From Chlamydiales bacterium (lineage in GTDB: Bacteria; Chlamydiota; Chlamydiia; Chlamydiales; SM23-39), in assembly GCA_030681135.1 (NCBI GenBank), contig JAUXXF010000025.1, forward strand, positions 121,198-185,197: a stretch of DNA of 64,000 nucleotides, written 5' to 3'. A program made the position numbers and the translations under genes. Each line of letters begins with the position of its first letter. Position 1 is the stretch's first letter. Below are positions 62,278 to 64,000 of the stretch, one piece after another. The notes under the pieces are model-generated. The model worked only from the letters and a program-made list of their open reading frames with translations. It was not told the DNA's origin and searched no databases.

Positions 62278-63447
62278 ATGATTAATATAACCCGATTAGC
62301 AGCTCAAATTGTAGAACAGGCCATTGAAACAGTAGCCCAAGAAACAAACGTGTATTTGGTCGGATCTGTGGGCTTAGCAGCCATAGCCTGTTTTACTGCC
62401 TACGTTTACAATCAAAGATACAATGAACGATCGGGCCAAAACGCTCAGTTGCAACAACTCGACGCCGCAGCCCCACTGCAAGAGCTTGAGGCCGTAGCCC
62501 CGCCAGATGTAAACCAAAATGCTCAGTTGCAAACACTTAACCTCTCCTCCAACCATCTCCAGGAGGTAGACTTAAGCCTCAACGCTCAGTTGCAAAAACT
62601 TAACCTCTCCTACAACGAACTCGAGGCCGTAGATCTAAGGCACAACACTCAGTTGCAAAAACTTAACCTCTCCTTCAACAAACTAGGGGCCGTAGATCTA
62701 AGCTACAACACTCATTTGCAAGAACTTAACCTCTCCCGCAACGAACTCCCGGCCGTAGATCTAAGGCACAACACTCAGTTGCAAAAACTTAACCTCTCCC
62801 GCAACGAACTCGGGGCCGTAGATCTAAGGCAACATGCTCAGTTGCGAAAGCTTAACCTCTCAACCAACAACCTACTCGGAGGCGTAGACTTAAGCCAAAA
62901 TACCCAGTTGCAAACGCTTTACCTCTCCGACAACCAACTCGCGGCCGTAGATCTAAGCTACAACACTCAGTTGCAAGAACTTAACCTCTCCGCCAACGAA
63001 CTCGGGGCCGTAGATCTAAGGCAACATGCTCAGTTGCGAAAGCTTAACCTCTCAACCAACAACCTACTCGCAGGCGTAGACTTAAGCCAAAATACCCAGT
63101 TGCAAACGCTTGACCTCTCCGAGAACCTATTCGTAGCTTCGCCAGATGTAAGCGACAATACTCAGTTGCAAACGCTTTACCTCTCCCATAACCGACTCAC
63201 CGAGCTACATGACTCCATTCTCTCTTTATCAAGAGAATGCTACGTCGATGTCCAATTCAATAACTTTTCACCTGAATATATAGCAGAGTTCGAAGAACGT
63301 TTAAGACTGCACCGCCTAGCCCATCCGGATCAAGGACCAACAGTACTCTTTTCCATCCAGGATGATGTAGCCCCTGCCCAACCAGTTTCTTTAGAAGAGC
63401 GGCTTGCTCCGTGGTCCCAGGAAGAGCATCCTGAACGAGGAGCTTAA
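62278..63447 (+). CDS. leucine-rich repeat protein with N-terminal membrane segment
   Basis: A 389-residue protein. A hydrophobic segment (YLVGSVGLAAIACFTAYVY, near residues 26-44) is followed by about ten repeats of 21-24 residues with consensus N-x-Q-L-Q-x-L-N-L-S-x-N-x-L-x-x-V-D-L (residues 80-310), then an acidic, proline-containing tail. The repeat sequence resembles bacterial LRRs that bind proteins. At DNA level, two 114-bp stretches (62815-62928 and 63003-63116) are almost identical, showing recent internal duplication. Its ATG at 62278 has no clear ribosome binding site. Probable surface or host-interacting protein; partner unknown. Confidence 0.8.
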   Translation: MINITRLAAQIVEQAIETVAQETNVYLVGSVGLAAIACFTAYVYNQRYNERSGQNAQLQQLDAAAPLQELEAVAPPDVNQNAQLQTLNLSSNHLQEVDLSLNAQLQKLNLSYNELEAVDLRHNTQLQKLNLSFNKLGAVDLSYNTHLQELNLSRNELPAVDLRHNTQLQKLNLSRNELGAVDLRQHAQLRKLNLSTNNLLGGVDLSQNTQLQTLYLSDNQLAAVDLSYNTQLQELNLSANELGAVDLRQHAQLRKLNLSTNNLLAGVDLSQNTQLQTLDLSENLFVASPDVSDNTQLQTLYLSHNRLTELHDSILSLSRECYVDVQFNNFSPEYIAEFEERLRLHRLAHPDQGPTVLFSIQDDVAPAQPVSLEERLAPWSQEEHPERGA

Positions 63448-63531
63448 CCTTTTAATCACGCTCTATTTACAAAAAAACACTCATTAAACACTTGAATTAA
63501 CTCGAAAAACTCTGTATTGAGACAAATTAAA

Positions 63532-63855
63532 ATGCCTCGTTTATTTGTAGACTATCAAGATGCTTTAAAAACCATCGATGCCCTGGAAATTTTCACTTTA
63601 TATGCGGCTCAATCTAAACGGTTAGCAAACCCAGAACAGGCTGAAAAAGAAGTTAAGACTCTTCTGAAAACGCTTACAGTTCTGGAACAACTAAGGGCAT
63701 CTACTGAGAGCAGCCGTAAAGTAGACAAAATTGTAGTAAAAAGAGCTATTCAACTGATGAATAAGGTCTATACGAACTGTTTAAGTGATGCGGAACGGAA
63801 AGCATTTTCTAAAGACTTCAAGAAAGCTACAACAGTATTAAAGAAAAGTTCTTAA
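63532..63855 (+). CDS. small helical protein of unknown function
   Basis: A 107-residue basic, apparently all-helical protein I do not recognise. It is rich in Lys and Leu (EKEVKTLLKTLTVLEQL; KIVVKRAIQLMNKVY) with no membrane segment or signal peptide. The ATG at 63532 is preferred over an in-frame TTG at 63517. It lies between the LRR gene and the terminator of the 5S rRNA gene on the other strand. Possibly a nucleic-acid-binding or structural protein. Confidence 0.6.
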   Translation: MPRLFVDYQDALKTIDALEIFTLYAAQSKRLANPEQAEKEVKTLLKTLTVLEQLRASTESSRKVDKIVVKRAIQLMNKVYTNCLSDAERKAFSKDFKKATTVLKKSS

Positions 63856-63875
63856 ATATAGAAAAATCGATAAAC

Positions 63876-63913
63876 AAAAAAAAACCCTTAGTAAGATTGC
63901 TCCTACTAAGGGT
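63876..63913 (-). terminator. intrinsic terminator of the 5S rRNA / rRNA operon
   Basis: On the minus strand ACCCTTAGTA and TACTAAGGGT form a 10-bp stem around GGAGCAATCT, followed by an uninterrupted run of T's. It lies 10 bases after the 5S rRNA end. Confidence 0.88.
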
Positions 63914-63923
63914 GAAAAGAAAA

Positions 63924-64000
63924 CCTGGCGGCTACCTACTCTCCCGTGCTCTTGTGCACAGTACCATCGGCGACGAGGGGCTTAACTGCTGAGTTCGGGA
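63924..64000 (-). rRNA. rrf: 5S ribosomal RNA, 3' part, cut by the window edge
   Basis: Read on the minus strand the segment starts TCCCGAACTCAGCAGTTAAG, includes CGCCGATGGTACTG and ends GAGAGTAGGTAGCCGCCAGG, the conserved loop C/E and 3' helix of bacterial 5S rRNA. The 5' third lies beyond the right edge, and 23S and 16S genes are expected further right. Confidence 0.95.

Noticed and set aside
62500..63220. CRISPR-like regular repeats
   Set aside because: The periodicity is about 63-72 bp in frame and encodes leucine-rich repeats inside one long open frame; there are no spacers.

Overview
The window comes from a member of the Chlamydiae, most likely an amoeba-associated or 'environmental' lineage (Waddlia/Parachlamydia-like) rather than Chlamydia proper; the exact family cannot be fixed by reading alone. 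The evidence is a histone H1-like HctA, a rickettsia/chlamydia-type ATP/ADP translocase, a MOMP-like porin, and a set of genes that in Chlamydia trachomatis lie close together (hemN, hemE, mfd, alaS, tkt, amn, efp). Unlike the pathogens, this genome also carries many eukaryote-like proteins and a biosynthetic cluster.

Layout. 0.4-1.9 kb: glgA. 2.1-11.6 kb: one tightly packed plus-strand operon that reads as a type II (aromatic) polyketide synthase cluster. It contains a radical SAM protein, an ACP fused to an aromatase/cyclase, four further SRPBCC cyclase-like proteins, a flavoprotein, a PF04199-type cyclase, a KS-alpha/KS-beta pair, an EVE-domain protein and a methyltransferase. 11.9-16.1 kb: an MFS transporter, a Trk/Ktr-type K+ transporter and prfC. 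16.1-24.2 kb: accessory genes, namely an orphan EF-Tu domain III protein, a decayed prfC fragment, two paralogous MORN-repeat proteins with a possible papain-like core, an exported hypothetical, an ankyrin protein and a frameshifted AAA ATPase. 24.2-37.7 kb: housekeeping genes (pgsA, rlmN, glycyl-tRNA synthetase, dnaG, hemN, hemE, tkt, ATP/ADP translocase) with a DoxX protein, a small RING-like protein, an SDR epimerase and a DCC protein between them. 37.8-42.1 kb: a 1433-residue TPR-like protein ending in a HECT E3 ubiquitin ligase domain. 42.5-60.9 kb: alaS, mfd, two OmpW-like proteins, a CPBP protease, an endonuclease/exonuclease/phosphatase-family protein, amn, efp, epmA-like, nadE, htpG, yajC, rlmD-like and hctA. 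61.1-64 kb: a MOMP-like porin, a leucine-rich repeat protein, a small hypothetical, and the 3' part of a 5S rRNA gene with its terminator, so an rRNA operon on the minus strand continues beyond the right edge.

How the genes work together. The polyketide operon looks like a minimal KS-alpha/KS-beta/ACP assembly line with cyclases and tailoring enzymes. No ketoreductase or acyltransferase is present, so the product would be an unreduced aromatic polyketide made with the malonyl-CoA:ACP transacylase of fatty acid synthesis. The HECT, RING-like, MORN, ankyrin, LRR and EEP-family proteins form a plausible set of host-directed effectors, several aimed at ubiquitin signalling. Intergenic DNA holds two families of palindromic repeats, one nested inside the other at 42.1-42.5 kb.
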